From NCBI RefSeq assembly GCF_024753135.1, contig NZ_JANUGP010000006.1, forward strand, positions 124,001-188,000: DNA of 64,000 bases, written 5' to 3'. This DNA is from Streptomyces pyxinicus (lineage in GTDB: Bacteria > Actinomycetota > Actinomycetes > Streptomycetales > Streptomycetaceae). Shown here piece by piece: positions 34,135 through 45,114 of the stretch (its first letter is position 1; every line of letters begins with the position of its first letter). The notes below the pieces were generated by a model, which was not told the DNA's origin, did not search any database, and saw only the letters and a list, made by a program, of their open reading frames with translations. The translations under genes and the position numbers were made by a program.

Positions 34135-35643
34135 CTAGTACGAGAAGGCCATCGGCTTGTCGGCGTCACGAGTGTCGCCGCCGATCTGCGTGGGCGGGTT
34201 GAGGTCGGCCTCGGTCAGCTCGGGCGGGCCGGCCTTGACGTACTTCGCGAGCAGCTTCACCTCGACCACGGCGAGGACGGCGTAGAGCGTGGTGAAGACG
34301 ATCATCGAGGTGAGGACCTCGCCCTGCGAGACACCGGGGGAGACCGCGTCCCGGGTCTGCAGGACGCCGTAGACGACCCAGGGCTGGCGGCCCATCTCGG
34401 TGAAGATCCAGCCCCAGGAGTTGGCGATCAGCGGGAAGGCCATGGTCCAGGTGGCGATGCGCCAGTACCAGGGCGTGAGCCGGTGGCCGAGTGCCTTGTT
34501 CCTGAAGAGCACCAGATTCGGCACCTCGTCGTCGGCGACCCTCAGGTGCTGTGGCAGGAGGAACTTCTTGCGGGTCAGCCAGAGCCCGGCCAGGCCGATC
34601 GCGAAGGACGCCATGCCGAAGCCGATCATCCAGCGGAAGCCCCAGAAGGTGACCGGGATGTTCGGCCGGTAGTCCCCGGGGCCGAACTTCTGCTGCTCGG
34701 CCTTGTTGACGTCGTTGATGCCGGGGACGTACGAGCTGAAGTTGTCGTCGGCCAGGAAGGAGAGCAGGCCAGGGATCTCGATGGCCACGCTGTTGTGGCC
34801 CTTCTCGACATCCCCGTAGGCGAAGATCGAGAACGGCGCCGGCTGCTGGCCGTCCCACAGCGCCTCGGCCGCCGCCATCTTCATCGGCTGCTGCTTGAAC
34901 ATGACCTTGCCGAGAGTGTCACCGCTGATCGCGGTGAGCAGGCCGGCGATGACCACGGTGATCAGGCCGAGCCGCAGCGAGGTCTTCATCTCGCGGATGT
35001 GCTTCTTGCGGGCCAGGTGGTAGGCGGCGATGCCCACCATGAAGGCGCCGCCGGTCAGGAAGGCCGCGGAGAGGGTGTGGAATGCCTGGCTGAGCGCGGT
35101 GTTCTGGGTCAGTACGGCCCAGAAGTCGGTCAGCTCGGCACGCCCCTTCGCCTTGTTGATCCGGTAGCCGACCGGGTGCTGCATCCAGGAGTTGGCCGCG
35201 AGGATGAAGTACGCCGACAGGATCGTGCCGATCGAGACCATCCAGATGCACGCCAGGTGGATCCGCTTCGGCAGCCGGTCCCAGCCGAAGATCCACAGGC
35301 CGATGAACGTGGACTCGAAGAAGAAGGCGATCAGCGCCTCGAAGGCGAGCGGGGCGCCGAAGATGTCCCCGACGAAGCGCGAGTAGTCGGACCAGTTCAT
35401 GCCGAACTGGAACTCCTGCACGATGCCGGTGACCACACCCATGGCGATGTTGATCAGGAAGAGCTTGCCCCAGAACTTCGTGGCCCTGAGGTACTTCTCC
35501 TTCTCCGTACGCACCCATGCCGTCTGGAGCCCGGCCGTGAGGGCGGCCAGGGAGATCGTCAGCGGAACGAACAGGAAGTGGTAGACGGTGGTGATGCCGA
35601 ACTGCCAGCGCGCCAGTGTCTCCGGCGCCAGAGCCAGGTCCAC
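34135..35643 (-). CDS. cydA: Cytochrome bd oxidase subunit I
   Basis: This 502-residue oxidase subunit carries hemes b558, b595 and d. N-terminal ARWQFGITTVYHFLFVPLTI contains the heme ligand His22. A second ligand His lies near 187 in FHTLSAAFLTGGAFMVG. FRWMIGFGMASFAIG holds the Met ligand, and GRQPWVVYGVLQTRDAVSP is the quinol-site signature. The Q-loop is short, as in non-proteobacterial enzymes. The GTG at 35643 follows AAGGAGA. Upstream lies a Rex operator, so transcription should rise when NADH accumulates under oxygen limitation. The first gene of cydA-cydB-cydDC. Confidence 0.97.
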   Translation of the reverse strand: MDLALAPETLARWQFGITTVYHFLFVPLTISLAALTAGLQTAWVRTEKEKYLRATKFWGKLFLINIAMGVVTGIVQEFQFGMNWSDYSRFVGDIFGAPLAFEALIAFFFESTFIGLWIFGWDRLPKRIHLACIWMVSIGTILSAYFILAANSWMQHPVGYRINKAKGRAELTDFWAVLTQNTALSQAFHTLSAAFLTGGAFMVGIAAYHLARKKHIREMKTSLRLGLITVVIAGLLTAISGDTLGKVMFKQQPMKMAAAEALWDGQQPAPFSIFAYGDVEKGHNSVAIEIPGLLSFLADDNFSSYVPGINDVNKAEQQKFGPGDYRPNIPVTFWGFRWMIGFGMASFAIGLAGLWLTRKKFLLPQHLRVADDEVPNLVLFRNKALGHRLTPWYWRIATWTMAFPLIANSWGWIFTEMGRQPWVVYGVLQTRDAVSPGVSQGEVLTSMIVFTTLYAVLAVVEVKLLAKYVKAGPPELTEADLNPPTQIGGDTRDADKPMAFSY

Positions 35644-35726
35644 GTCGTCACTCTCCTTACTACGCCGTGGTACAGCGGCCGCTTCCCCCCGAGGTAGGTA
35701 CATACGGGGGCAAACGGGGACGCGCT

Positions 35727-35742
35727 TGTGAACGCGTTCACA
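35727..35742. promoter_or_regulatory. Rex operator (ROP) in the cydA promoter
   Basis: TGTGAACGCGTTCACA is a perfect palindrome and matches the Rex consensus TGTGAAC-N3-TTCACA exactly. Rex is known to repress the cyd operon of S. coelicolor and to release DNA when NADH is high. The site lies just after the inferred start point, so bound Rex would block initiation. Confidence 0.92.
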
Positions 35743-35752
35743 TTCACAAGCT

Positions 35753-35758
35753 ATTATG
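35753..35758 (-). promoter_or_regulatory. Probable -10 element of the cydA promoter
   Basis: Read on the minus strand the sequence is CATAAT, close to the vegetative -10 consensus. It lies about 11 bp before the Rex operator and gives a leader of about 100 nt to cydA. A -35 element is weak, which suggests extra activation or a weak promoter. Confidence 0.6.
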
Positions 35759-35883
35759 ACGCAACGATTTTCAGACGAGTAGGGCGGGGTGGCCCCACTG
35801 CCACAGAGTCGAGACCTCGGCAGCAACTTCAACATCTTGTGGAGTTGCGCGGGCATGCCAATGGGGGCTCTCGACACAGGAAT

Positions 35884-35905
35884 GTCCGTTTCACGTGAAA
35901 CGGAC
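35884..35905. promoter_or_regulatory. parS-like core in a 22-bp palindrome
   Basis: The 14-bp core GTTTCACGTGAAAC is exact; both outer bases of the 16-mer differ (C and G instead of T and A). Perfect symmetry extends over 35884-35905, with GTCC on the left arm and GGAC on the right. Confidence 0.7.
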
Positions 35906-36069
35906 GGGCAGCGGGTCATAGAACCCGGTACGGGCGCCTTCTGGCCGTAGGGGGCGATGCTCGCCCCTTACGGCCCCACGCCGATCTCGCGCGGCACCGC
36001 ATGCTGCCTCACGAGTCTCCGCACTGCACTCGGCAGCGTGGACGGAGACGCCAGATACTCATCAACCTG

Positions 36070-36116
36070 GACGGGGTCGCCACGGCCTGGCGACCGTTCG
36101 GAACGGCGACCCCGTC
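36070..36116 (-). terminator. Alternative-hairpin element after hisC
   Basis: GACGGGGTCGCC (36070-36081) is perfectly complementary to 36105-36116. Its inner part, GGTCGCCA (36075-36082), can instead pair with TGGCGACC (36088-36095) with a 5-nt loop. It begins 33 bp after the hisC stop and is probably its terminator, with two mutually exclusive folds. Confidence 0.6.
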
Positions 36117-36149
36117 CGGCTGGAACTGATCGACCCTGGCGCGCCGGCC

Positions 36150-37229
36150 CTACGCCTCCTTGCGGAACGCCTCCGCCACCTTGAGGAAGATGTCGTTCGC
36201 CTCGGTCTCCCCGATCGTCACCCGCACGCCCTCGCCCGGGAACGGCCGGACCACCACACCGTGCTCCTCACAGGCCCGCGCGAACGGGACCGTGCTCTCC
36301 CCCAGCCGCAGCCACACGAAGTTGGCCTGCGTCTCCGGCACCGTCCAGCCCTGGGCGCGCAGACCGTCGACCACGCGCGTGCGCTCGCACACCAGCGAGC
36401 CGACCCGGCCGAGGAGTTCGTCCTCCGCCCGCAGCGAGGCGATGGCCGCCTCCTGCGCCAGCTGGCTCACCCCGAACGGGACCGCCGTCTTGCGCAGCGC
36501 CGCCGCCACCGGCTCGTGGGCGATCGCGAAACCGACACGCAGCCCGGCGAGTCCGTAGGCCTTGGAGAAGGTCCGCAGCACACAGACGTTCGGCCGCCGG
36601 CGGTACAGCTCCACCCCGTCGGGCACCTCGGGGTCACGGATGAACTCCCGGTAGGCCTCGTCCAGCACCACCAGCACATCGGCGGGCACCCGGTCCAGGA
36701 AGCGCTCCAGCTCGGCCCGCCGCACCACCGTGCCGGTCGGGTTGTTGGGGTTGCAGACGAAGATCAGCCGCGTCCGGTCGGTGATCGCCTCCGCCATCGC
36801 GTCCAGGTCGTGCACATCGCCCGGGGTGAGCGGCACCTGCACCGACCGGGCCCCGCTGACCTGCGTGATGATCGGGTACGCCTCGAAGGAGCGCCAGGCG
36901 TAGATCACCTCGTCACCAGGGCCGCTGGTCGCCTGGATCAGCTGCTGGGCTACCCCGACCGAACCGGTGCCGGTGGCCAGGTGGGAGACCGGCACGCCGA
37001 ATCGTTCCGACAGCTCGTTCATCAGCCCGGTGCAGGCCATGTCCGGGTACCGGTTGAAGGTGGCCACGGCCCCGGCGACGCTCTCCAGCACGCCCGGCAG
37101 CGGCGGATACGGGTTCTCGTTGGAGGAGAGCTTGTAGGCGACCGGCCCGTCGGCCGCGGCGGGCTTGCCCGGCTTGTAGGTGGGGATACCCGCCAGCTCG
37201 GCGCGCAGCTTGGGGCTCGTCTCGCTCAC
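36150..37229 (-). CDS. Histidinol-phosphate / aromatic aminotransferase (HisC family)
   Basis: The 359-residue PLP enzyme belongs to class I/II aminotransferases. [25 protein letters not shown]-type sequence, VLDEAYREF and the PLP lysine in [14 protein letters not shown] (near residue 222) are all present. It is named for histidinol-phosphate transamination in histidine synthesis. As it lies outside any his operon, it could instead be the aromatic-preferring paralogue often called Pat. GTG 37229 is preceded by GGAGG. It is divergent from the LacI-type regulator gene. Confidence 0.88.
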   Translation of the reverse strand: MSETSPKLRAELAGIPTYKPGKPAAADGPVAYKLSSNENPYPPLPGVLESVAGAVATFNRYPDMACTGLMNELSERFGVPVSHLATGTGSVGVAQQLIQATSGPGDEVIYAWRSFEAYPIITQVSGARSVQVPLTPGDVHDLDAMAEAITDRTRLIFVCNPNNPTGTVVRRAELERFLDRVPADVLVVLDEAYREFIRDPEVPDGVELYRRRPNVCVLRTFSKAYGLAGLRVGFAIAHEPVAAALRKTAVPFGVSQLAQEAAIASLRAEDELLGRVGSLVCERTRVVDGLRAQGWTVPETQANFVWLRLGESTVPFARACEEHGVVVRPFPGEGVRVTIGETEANDIFLKVAEAFRKEA

Positions 37230-37657
37230 CGCAGTCCTCCTCGCGACCACCGGCGGACCGTCTGCGCCGCCGGCATCCAATACTGCTCACCTTATGAGGA
37301 TTCAGCGTCGCTGCGAACAGGTCCGGACGAGCGGATACCAACCTCATGGATCAGACACGCATCCCGGGCATCGCCGCCCTAAGGCGTACGTATCGAGGGG
37401 CGCGCCATACATATATCTATGCGCCGGTGGTGTGCGCCCTGGCGCGCATCCCTCGTGCAGGTGAGTTGAGACCTCTTCGAAACATCGGACACTTGGCAGG
37501 TTCATACGCGCCGACGCGTCACGTCCTGCCAGGTAAGCGCTCAACTACCTTGCTTTCCAAGGCAGTTAGCCTCTGACGACCATGCAGAAACGTGCCTGTC
37601 AACGCGTGCATATGCGTCCGCACTACCCCACCGCATGAGCCCTACTATCGGCTCGCC
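37230..37657. other. 428-bp divergent region between hisC and the LacI regulator
   Basis: This A/T-richer stretch holds the hisC and regulator promoters. TTGCTT and TTAGCCT around 37550-37571 resemble a rightward promoter ending close to a short reading frame at 37582. A second -10-like TACTAT (37643-37648) lies nine bases before the regulator ATG. AAGCGCTC near 37534 is a small LacI-like half-palindrome. No gene above 20 codons was supported. Confidence 0.55.
37582..37638 (+). CDS. Possible 18-residue leader peptide
   Basis: ATG 37582 opens MQKRACQRVHMRPHYPTA followed by TGA, 20 bp before the regulator ATG. A TTAGCC-type -10 lies about a dozen bases upstream, so the peptide would be translated from a nearly leaderless mRNA. 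Its basic, His/Arg-rich composition with one Cys recalls other short actinobacterial leaders, but no specific class was recognised. Confidence 0.3.
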   Translation: MQKRACQRVHMRPHYPTA

Positions 37658-38770
37658 ATGACAGCAGCAGGGAAGCACCAGGTGAGCCGCGCGGAAACCT
37701 CACGGCGAGGAAGCCGTCCGGGCCGGGCGGGCATCAGAGACGTGGCCGCCGCCGCCGGAGTCTCCATCACGACCGTCTCCGACGCCCTGAACGGCAAGGG
37801 CCGGCTCCCGGATGCCACCCGGCGCCACGTCCGCGAGGTCGCCGACCGGCTCGGATACCGCCCTTCGGCCGCCGCCCGCACCCTCCGTACCGGCAAGTCG
37901 GGACTGATCGGCCTGACCGTGACGACGTACGGGGATGAACCTTTCACCTTCACGGAGTTCGCCTACTTCGCCGAGATGGCACGGGCCGCCACCTCGGCCG
38001 CGCTCGCCCGCGGCTACGCCCTGGTCATCCTGCCCGCGACCTCCCGCCACGACGTCTGGTCCAACGTGGCCCTGGACGGCACGGTCGTCATCGACCCCTC
38101 CGACCAGGACCCCGTCGTCAGTGAACTGGTCCGGCAGGGCCTGCCGGTCGTCTCCGACGGCCGCCCGGCCGGCTCGCTCCCGGTCACCGCCTGGGTCGAC
38201 AACGATCACGAGGCCGCCGTACTCGGCATCCTCGACCATCTCGCCGCCGCCGGCGCCCGCCGTATCGGTCTGCTCACCGGCACCTCCACGGATACGTACA
38301 CCCATCTGTCGACCACCGCCTACCTGCACTGGTGCGAGCGCGTCGGCCAAGCCCCCGTCTACGAGTCCTACCCGGCGCACGATCCGTGCGCGGGCGCCGT
38401 CGCCGCCGACCGGCTGCTCGCCCGCCCCGACCGGCCCGACGCCGTCTACGGCCTGTTCGACCCCAACGGTACCGACCTGCTCGCCGCCGCCCGCCGCTAC
38501 GGCCTCCGCGTGCCGGACGACCTGCTTCTGGTGTGCTGCAGCGAGTCCACGGTGTACGCCAGCACCGAGCCGCCCATCACCACGCTCTCCCTCAAGCCCC
38601 GTCGCATCGGCACCGCCGTCGTGCAGCTGCTCATCGACGCCATCGAGGGGGTCGAATCGGACCACACGGTCGAGCAGGTGATACCGACCGAGCTGATCGT
38701 GCGCACGTCCTCACAGCGGCGCCCGCCGCGCACGACGGTCAGTCCGCCGCGCAGTCCGGACGGCACGTAG
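37658..38770 (+). CDS. LacI-family transcriptional regulator
   Basis: The 370-residue protein has a basic N-terminal arm and the LacI helix-turn-helix (GIRDVAAAAGVSITTVSDAL, residues 25-44). The hinge helix follows (VADRLGYRPSAAARTLRTGK). The C-terminal periplasmic-binding-like effector domain includes LIGLTVTTYGDEPF, TAWVDNDHEAAVLGILDHL, RPDAVYGLFDPNGTDLL and PPITTLSLKPRRIG. It is expected to be a dimeric repressor responding to a small sugar or nucleoside; the ligand is unknown and no transporter genes are adjacent. TACTAT nine bases before ATG 37658 suggests leaderless translation. Confidence 0.92.
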   Translation: MTAAGKHQVSRAETSRRGSRPGRAGIRDVAAAAGVSITTVSDALNGKGRLPDATRRHVREVADRLGYRPSAAARTLRTGKSGLIGLTVTTYGDEPFTFTEFAYFAEMARAATSAALARGYALVILPATSRHDVWSNVALDGTVVIDPSDQDPVVSELVRQGLPVVSDGRPAGSLPVTAWVDNDHEAAVLGILDHLAAAGARRIGLLTGTSTDTYTHLSTTAYLHWCERVGQAPVYESYPAHDPCAGAVAADRLLARPDRPDAVYGLFDPNGTDLLAAARRYGLRVPDDLLLVCCSESTVYASTEPPITTLSLKPRRIGTAVVQLLIDAIEGVESDHTVEQVIPTELIVRTSSQRRPPRTTVSPPRSPDGT

Positions 38771-38989
38771 CGGGAGCGGCGGCCGACGGCCCGCGGTCGG
38801 CCGCCGGCCGCGGAACACCGGCCCAAACGGGGCGAAAGCCGCGGCGAACCGGAGTCTTGTTCCGATTCAGCACCCCTGGGTCATCACACGGCGCGACGCG
38901 CATTCCTATGATGGGCCCACGACACCGCGGACCGCTGCGACCAGGCAGTCCGAAGCGGTGCAGATGCGGCGCGATGGTGGAGGGGTCTG

Positions 38990-40069
38990 ATGACTCAGGG
39001 GGCCGGTCAGGGACCCGAGACGGAGCGGACGGCTACGCTGCGCGACTTCCGGGTGCCCGCGTACGTCCATGAGACCGGTCCGTATGTCAGCGGCGTCCAC
39101 CCGGGCGAGGCGGTCCCACCCGCCGAGGAGGCGTACCCCGAGGGCTACACGCCCACCCAGCGCGACCTGCCCGTCATCAACCGCGGCGACACCGTACAGG
39201 TGCCCGTCGAGCCCGCGCCCGCCGCCCCCGCACCGCAGCCGACGGCCGGCCCCGGCCCGCTGTTCGTGGTCGGCGACGTGCACGGCTACCTGGACGAACT
39301 GCTCGCCGCCCTGCGCGAGCAGGGGCTGGTCGACGACGAGGGTCAGTGGTGCGCCGGCACCGCCCGGCTGTGGTTCCTCGGCGACTTCACCGACCGCGGC
39401 CCGGACGGCATCGGCGTCATCGACCTGGTGATGCGGCTGTCCGCCGAGGCCGCCGCCGCGGGCGGCTACTGCAAGGCCCTCATGGGCAACCACGAGCTGC
39501 TCCTGCTCGGCGCCAGACGGTTCGGCGACACGCCCGTCAACTCCGGCGCGGGCACGGCCACCTTCCAGGCCGCCTGGCTGCTCAACGGCGGCCAGAAGAC
39601 CGACATGGACCGCCTCCAGGACCACCATCTGCAGTGGATGGCCCGTCTGGACGCCGTCGAGGAGGTCGACGGCTATCTGCTCGTCCACTCCGACACCACC
39701 GCCTATCTCGACTACGGCGACTCGATCGAGGCAGTCAACGACACGGTCCGCGAGACCCTCACCCGCAACGACGCCGACGAGTGCTGGGACCTGTTCCGCA
39801 AGTTCACCAAGCGCTTCTCCTTCCGCGACGAGGGCGGCGCCGACGCCGTACGCTCCCTCCTCGATACGTACGGCGGCACGCGGATCGTTCACGGCCACAG
39901 CCCCATTCCCTACCTGCTGGGCGAGGTCGGCTCCGAGGACGGCGAGGAGGACCGCGGCCCGGTCGTGGAGGGACCGCACGTCTACGCGGACGGGCTCGCC
40001 ATCGCCATGGACGGCGGAGTGACCATGGCCGGAAAGTTGCTGGTGCATCAACTGCCGCTGGACGCCTGA
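38990..40069 (+). CDS. Metallophosphoesterase (calcineurin-like)
   Basis: The 359-residue protein has a 90-residue N-terminal region rich in Pro and Ala. The phosphoesterase domain follows with all classical motifs: GDVHG (95-99), GDFTDRG (131-137), GNHE (166-169) and the late RIVHGHSPIPYL. Two metal ions are expected in the active site. Family members cleave phosphoproteins, diadenosine polyphosphates or cyclic nucleotides, and the substrate is open. GGAGGGG lies before ATG 38990, and TATGAT at 38907-38912 is a good -10. Confidence 0.92.
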   Translation: MTQGAGQGPETERTATLRDFRVPAYVHETGPYVSGVHPGEAVPPAEEAYPEGYTPTQRDLPVINRGDTVQVPVEPAPAAPAPQPTAGPGPLFVVGDVHGYLDELLAALREQGLVDDEGQWCAGTARLWFLGDFTDRGPDGIGVIDLVMRLSAEAAAAGGYCKALMGNHELLLLGARRFGDTPVNSGAGTATFQAAWLLNGGQKTDMDRLQDHHLQWMARLDAVEEVDGYLLVHSDTTAYLDYGDSIEAVNDTVRETLTRNDADECWDLFRKFTKRFSFRDEGGADAVRSLLDTYGGTRIVHGHSPIPYLLGEVGSEDGEEDRGPVVEGPHVYADGLAIAMDGGVTMAGKLLVHQLPLDA

Positions 40070-40256
40070 CCGTTCCCCGAGCGGGTCCGTACCCGGGCAC
40101 GGTCGGCGCAGGCGGGAAGGCAATTTCCGATAACCCCTGTCACCGCGCACCGCCCCGGCCCTACCATCGGCTTATCCGTAGCAGGCTCCCCTCCGTTTCT
40201 GCCCGACGGCTCGTCGACGTGCGAGTCCACGCCCTACGGAGCATCGGGGGATGCAC

Positions 40257-41111
40257 ATGAACAGCGTTCCGCAGTACCTGCCGAACGAGGACCGCCAGGA
40301 ATTCGAGCGGCTCCTCGATGAGGCGCTGCACTCCCCGCACCGACCGGAACCGGCCGCTGTCGGACAGCGGCTCAACGCCGGGCAACTGCGCACCATGGCG
40401 CTCGACGCCACCGCCCTGATCACCGCTGCCGCCGCAGCCGAGTACCAGCACTACGCCAAGATCCGCGAGGAGCTGCGCCAGCCGGTGCCGGCCGCCCCCG
40501 CGACCACGGACGACACCCCGCCTGCCGACCCGGCCACGGCCGTCGCGGGCCTCGCCGCCACCCTCGGTGAGGCCGCCGAGACCACGGGCGCGGGCGCCGT
40601 CGCGGTCATCGCCGTGCTCGCCCCCGTCCTGTCCGGCACGGCAGCGGCGATCTTCCTGCTCATCGGCTACATCCTGAAGACGCTGAGCCCCGGCCATGCC
40701 TTCGGCCACACCATGCTCACCGCCGGCTGGGTGTTCGGCGCCCTGACCGCCGCGGCGACCCTGGTCGCCGCGGCCGGTCTGCTGATCACCGCACTGCGCA
40801 ACGGCAGCTCCCCACAGGACCGGGCGCGCGAGGCGGCCCGCGAGGATCTGGCCAGGGCCCGGGAGGAGTGGCGTGACGCCCTGCTGGAGCGGGGCATACT
40901 GCCGTTCCTGCGGGAGGCCCTCGCCGAGCCCTCGGCGGCGGACCCGCGCCCCACGGCCCCGACCGCCCCGACCGGCCGTATGCCACGCCTGGGGTACGAC
41001 CGCCCCGGCTTCAGCAGCCCGGACGACGGCGGCGTCTCCGGCCGCCCGAGTTTCACCAGCCCCGACTACAGCAGCCCGGACTTCGGCGGTCCCGAACACC
41101 CACCGGAGTAG
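40257..41111 (+). CDS. Membrane protein of unknown function
   Basis: The 284-residue protein starts with a soluble, acidic region (MNSVPQYLPNEDRQEFERLL). In the middle come at least two hydrophobic helices: AVAVIAVLAPVLSGTAAAIFLLIG and GWVFGALTAAATLVAAAGLLI (quoted in part below 20: VLAPVLSGTAAAIFLLIG). A charged helix (RAREAAREDLARAREEW) follows, then a Pro/Ser-rich repetitive tail with SSPD- and TSPD-type repeats. No family was recognised. ATG 40257 has GGGGG six bases upstream; ATG 40251 is two codons earlier and equally possible. Confidence 0.75.
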   Translation: MNSVPQYLPNEDRQEFERLLDEALHSPHRPEPAAVGQRLNAGQLRTMALDATALITAAAAAEYQHYAKIREELRQPVPAAPATTDDTPPADPATAVAGLAATLGEAAETTGAGAVAVIAVLAPVLSGTAAAIFLLIGYILKTLSPGHAFGHTMLTAGWVFGALTAAATLVAAAGLLITALRNGSSPQDRAREAAREDLARAREEWRDALLERGILPFLREALAEPSAADPRPTAPTAPTGRMPRLGYDRPGFSSPDDGGVSGRPSFTSPDYSSPDFGGPEHPPE

Positions 41112-41117
41112 TGCTGC

Positions 41118-41472
41118 CTACAGGGGTCCGCACAGTTGCCACGCCTGTACCCGCACCACCCCCGTGCTGTTGTTCTTGCCTCCGAAGACCCAGGCTTTGG
41201 GCTGGGTGCCGGTGTACCTGGGGTGAGAGAGCGCCACGACGAAGTCCAGGCTGGTCGCGCCGCTCCCCTCCGCGGCGTAGCCCCCGCCGCCGGTGGCCAC
41301 CTGGCCGGCCGGGCAGTCCGCCGTGATGATGATTCCCTTCTGACCAGGAGCCAGGTCCACGGGCGCCTTGGACTTCACCAGGTGCACCCCTCTCGGGGCT
41401 TCCGCCTCGCCTGCGCCACTGTCCTGCGCGGCGGCGAGTCCTACCTCCACCGACGACCAGGGCGGTCGCCAT
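41118..41472 (-). pseudogene. Secreted-protein gene with a frameshift in its signal peptide
   Basis: The frame ending at 41118 encodes about 110 residues with two Cys and Gly-rich segments (PAGQVATGGGGYAAEGSG, GGKNNSTGVVRVQAWQLCG), as in small secreted Streptomyces proteins. It has no signal peptide of its own. In the neighbouring frame, ATG 41472 starts MATALVVGG. Joining the two frames near 41446 gives MATALVVGG-VGLAAAQDSG, a recognisable signal-peptide core and cleavage region. One base gained or lost there, together with the lack of a start codon giving a basic N region, suggests a decayed gene or a sequencing error. A GTG at 41450 could still give a cytoplasmic product. Confidence 0.55.
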
Positions 41473-41556
41473 CAGGGCTCCGGTCGGCGGGAACGAGGCC
41501 CGTGCAGCGCGCCCGAATGGGATCTGCGGGCTACACGGGCCGTTCGCGGCGTGGCG

Positions 41557-43500
<1,944 letters not shown>

Positions 43501-43600
43501 GTGTGCAAAGGTGCCTCCACGCTAGCGTCATCGGTGGTGTGGTGAACAGTGGGCCTCATCGTTCTTGCGATGACCGAGCGGTGACCAGGATGGAGCGGTG

Positions 43601-44962
43601 ATGGAGCAGCACCCACCCGAGCAGGGGCACGAACCGGGGCAGGGCCACGCACACGGCCACAGCCACGCCCATGGCCCCGCCGCGCCCGTCTCCAAGCATC
43701 TGCGCAAGGTCATCGCGGCGATCCTGGTTCCGTTCACCGCCGCCGTCCTGGTCGGCCTGGTGGTCCTCTGGCCCGGGGGAGCACCGTCCCACAAGCGCAC
43801 CGGTGTCGGCTTCGACCGTCAGACCCAGCAGGCGACGGTCACCCGGGTGGTCGAGGTGAGCTGCAAGTCCGTGAACGCCTCGGGCACGCCCGCTACCGGC
43901 GACACCTCCACCGCGGAGGGCACCTCGGCGGTGCAGGAGGAGGGCGGCACCTGCAAGAAGGCCACCGTGCGGGTCGACACCGGCAAGGACAAGGGCCGTA
44001 CGTTCACCGAGATCGTGCAGCCGGACCAGTCACGGCAGTTGCACCAGGGTGAGAAGGTCGTGGCGGCCTATGAGCCGTCGGCACCCAAGGACCTGCAGTA
44101 CTCGGTGGCGGACGTGAACCGGAAGTTCCCGATGCTGCTGCTCGCGGGCATCTTCGCGCTGGCGGTCGTCGTGGTGGGGCGGCTGCGCGGTCTCATGGCG
44201 CTGATCGCGCTGGCCGTGAGCTTCCTGATGCTGACACTCTTCATCCTGCCCGCGATCCTCCAGGGCTCCAACCCGCTGCTGGTGGCCGTCGTCGGGGCGA
44301 GCGCGATCATGCTCATCGCGCTCTACATGTGCCACGGCCTGTCGGCCCGCACCTCCGTCGCGGTACTCGGCACGCTGGCCTCGCTGCTGCTGATCGGCAT
44401 CCTCGGCTCGGAGTTCATCGACTGGGCCGCACTCACCGGGAACACGGACGACAACACCGGTCTCATCCACGGCCTGTACCCGTCGATCGACATGAGCGGC
44501 CTGCTGCTGGCCGGCGTCATCATCGGTTCGCTCGGTGTCCTGGACGACGTGACGGTGACCCAGACCTCGGCCGTCTGGGAGCTGCACGAGGCCAATCCGT
44601 CGATGGGCTGGCGTGGGCTGTACCGGGCGGGCATCCGGATCGGCCGCGACCACATCGCGTCCGTCGTCAACACGCTCGTCCTCGCCTACGCCGGTGCCGC
44701 GCTGCCGCTGCTGCTGCTGTTCTCGATCGCGCAGAGCGGTGTGGCGGACGTGGCCAACAGCGAGTTGGTGGCCGAGGAGATCGTGCGCACGCTGGTCGGC
44801 TCGATCGGCCTGGTCGCCGCGGTGCCGGTCACCACGGCACTCGCGGCACTGGTGGTGTCGGCCGACCGGCCCGGTGCCGTCGGGCCCCGGGCCGGCACCA
44901 CGCCCGCGGGGGCGCACCCGTCTCCGGCCCGCTCCGGCCGAGGCCGCCGCCGCAAGCGGTGA
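43601..44962 (+). CDS. YibE/F family membrane protein with His-rich N terminus
   Basis: The 453-residue protein has a His-rich cytoplasmic start (GHAHGHSHAHG near residues 15-25), one helix (IAAILVPFTAAVLVGLVVLW) and a long extracytoplasmic domain. Seven or more helices of the YibE/F type follow, including LMALIALAVSFLMLTLFILP, LLAGVIIGSLGVLDDVTVTQ and the conserved ADVANSELVAEEIVRTL. YibE/F proteins are predicted permeases of unknown cargo. The His cluster suggests metal binding. GGAG lies before ATG 43601. It is divergent from thiC. Confidence 0.9.
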   Translation: MEQHPPEQGHEPGQGHAHGHSHAHGPAAPVSKHLRKVIAAILVPFTAAVLVGLVVLWPGGAPSHKRTGVGFDRQTQQATVTRVVEVSCKSVNASGTPATGDTSTAEGTSAVQEEGGTCKKATVRVDTGKDKGRTFTEIVQPDQSRQLHQGEKVVAAYEPSAPKDLQYSVADVNRKFPMLLLAGIFALAVVVVGRLRGLMALIALAVSFLMLTLFILPAILQGSNPLLVAVVGASAIMLIALYMCHGLSARTSVAVLGTLASLLLIGILGSEFIDWAALTGNTDDNTGLIHGLYPSIDMSGLLLAGVIIGSLGVLDDVTVTQTSAVWELHEANPSMGWRGLYRAGIRIGRDHIASVVNTLVLAYAGAALPLLLLFSIAQSGVADVANSELVAEEIVRTLVGSIGLVAAVPVTTALAALVVSADRPGAVGPRAGTTPAGAHPSPARSGRGRRRKR

Positions 44963-45114
44963 CCCCCTTCCGGAGCGGAGGACCGGCCTGAGCGTCCAGG
45001 AGGACATCCGCTCCCTGGCTTCCGGTCCTCTGGCCCTGGCCTGACCCGTGCAGAAGCGTTCCTGCACAAGCCCGTGATGTGCTGCCATCCGGCGACGTGA
45101 GCCGCCGTCACTCT

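Larger units (their letters stand above)
35644..36149. other. 506-bp region upstream of cydA
   Basis: It holds the cydA promoter, the Rex-type operator, a parS-like palindrome and the hairpin behind hisC. No gene was seen; an upstream in-frame extension of cydA runs on to 35919 but lacks ribosome-binding sites and conserved sequence. Confidence 0.7.

Noticed and set aside
33103-35697. Long plus-strand frame opposite cydB and cydA
   Set aside because: Composition dominated by Glu, Arg, Gly, Val and Asp without motifs; an antisense shadow of two well-identified genes.
37533-37542. AAGCGCTC-like LacI operator
   Set aside because: Palindrome too short and single to claim; kept only as a remark for the region.
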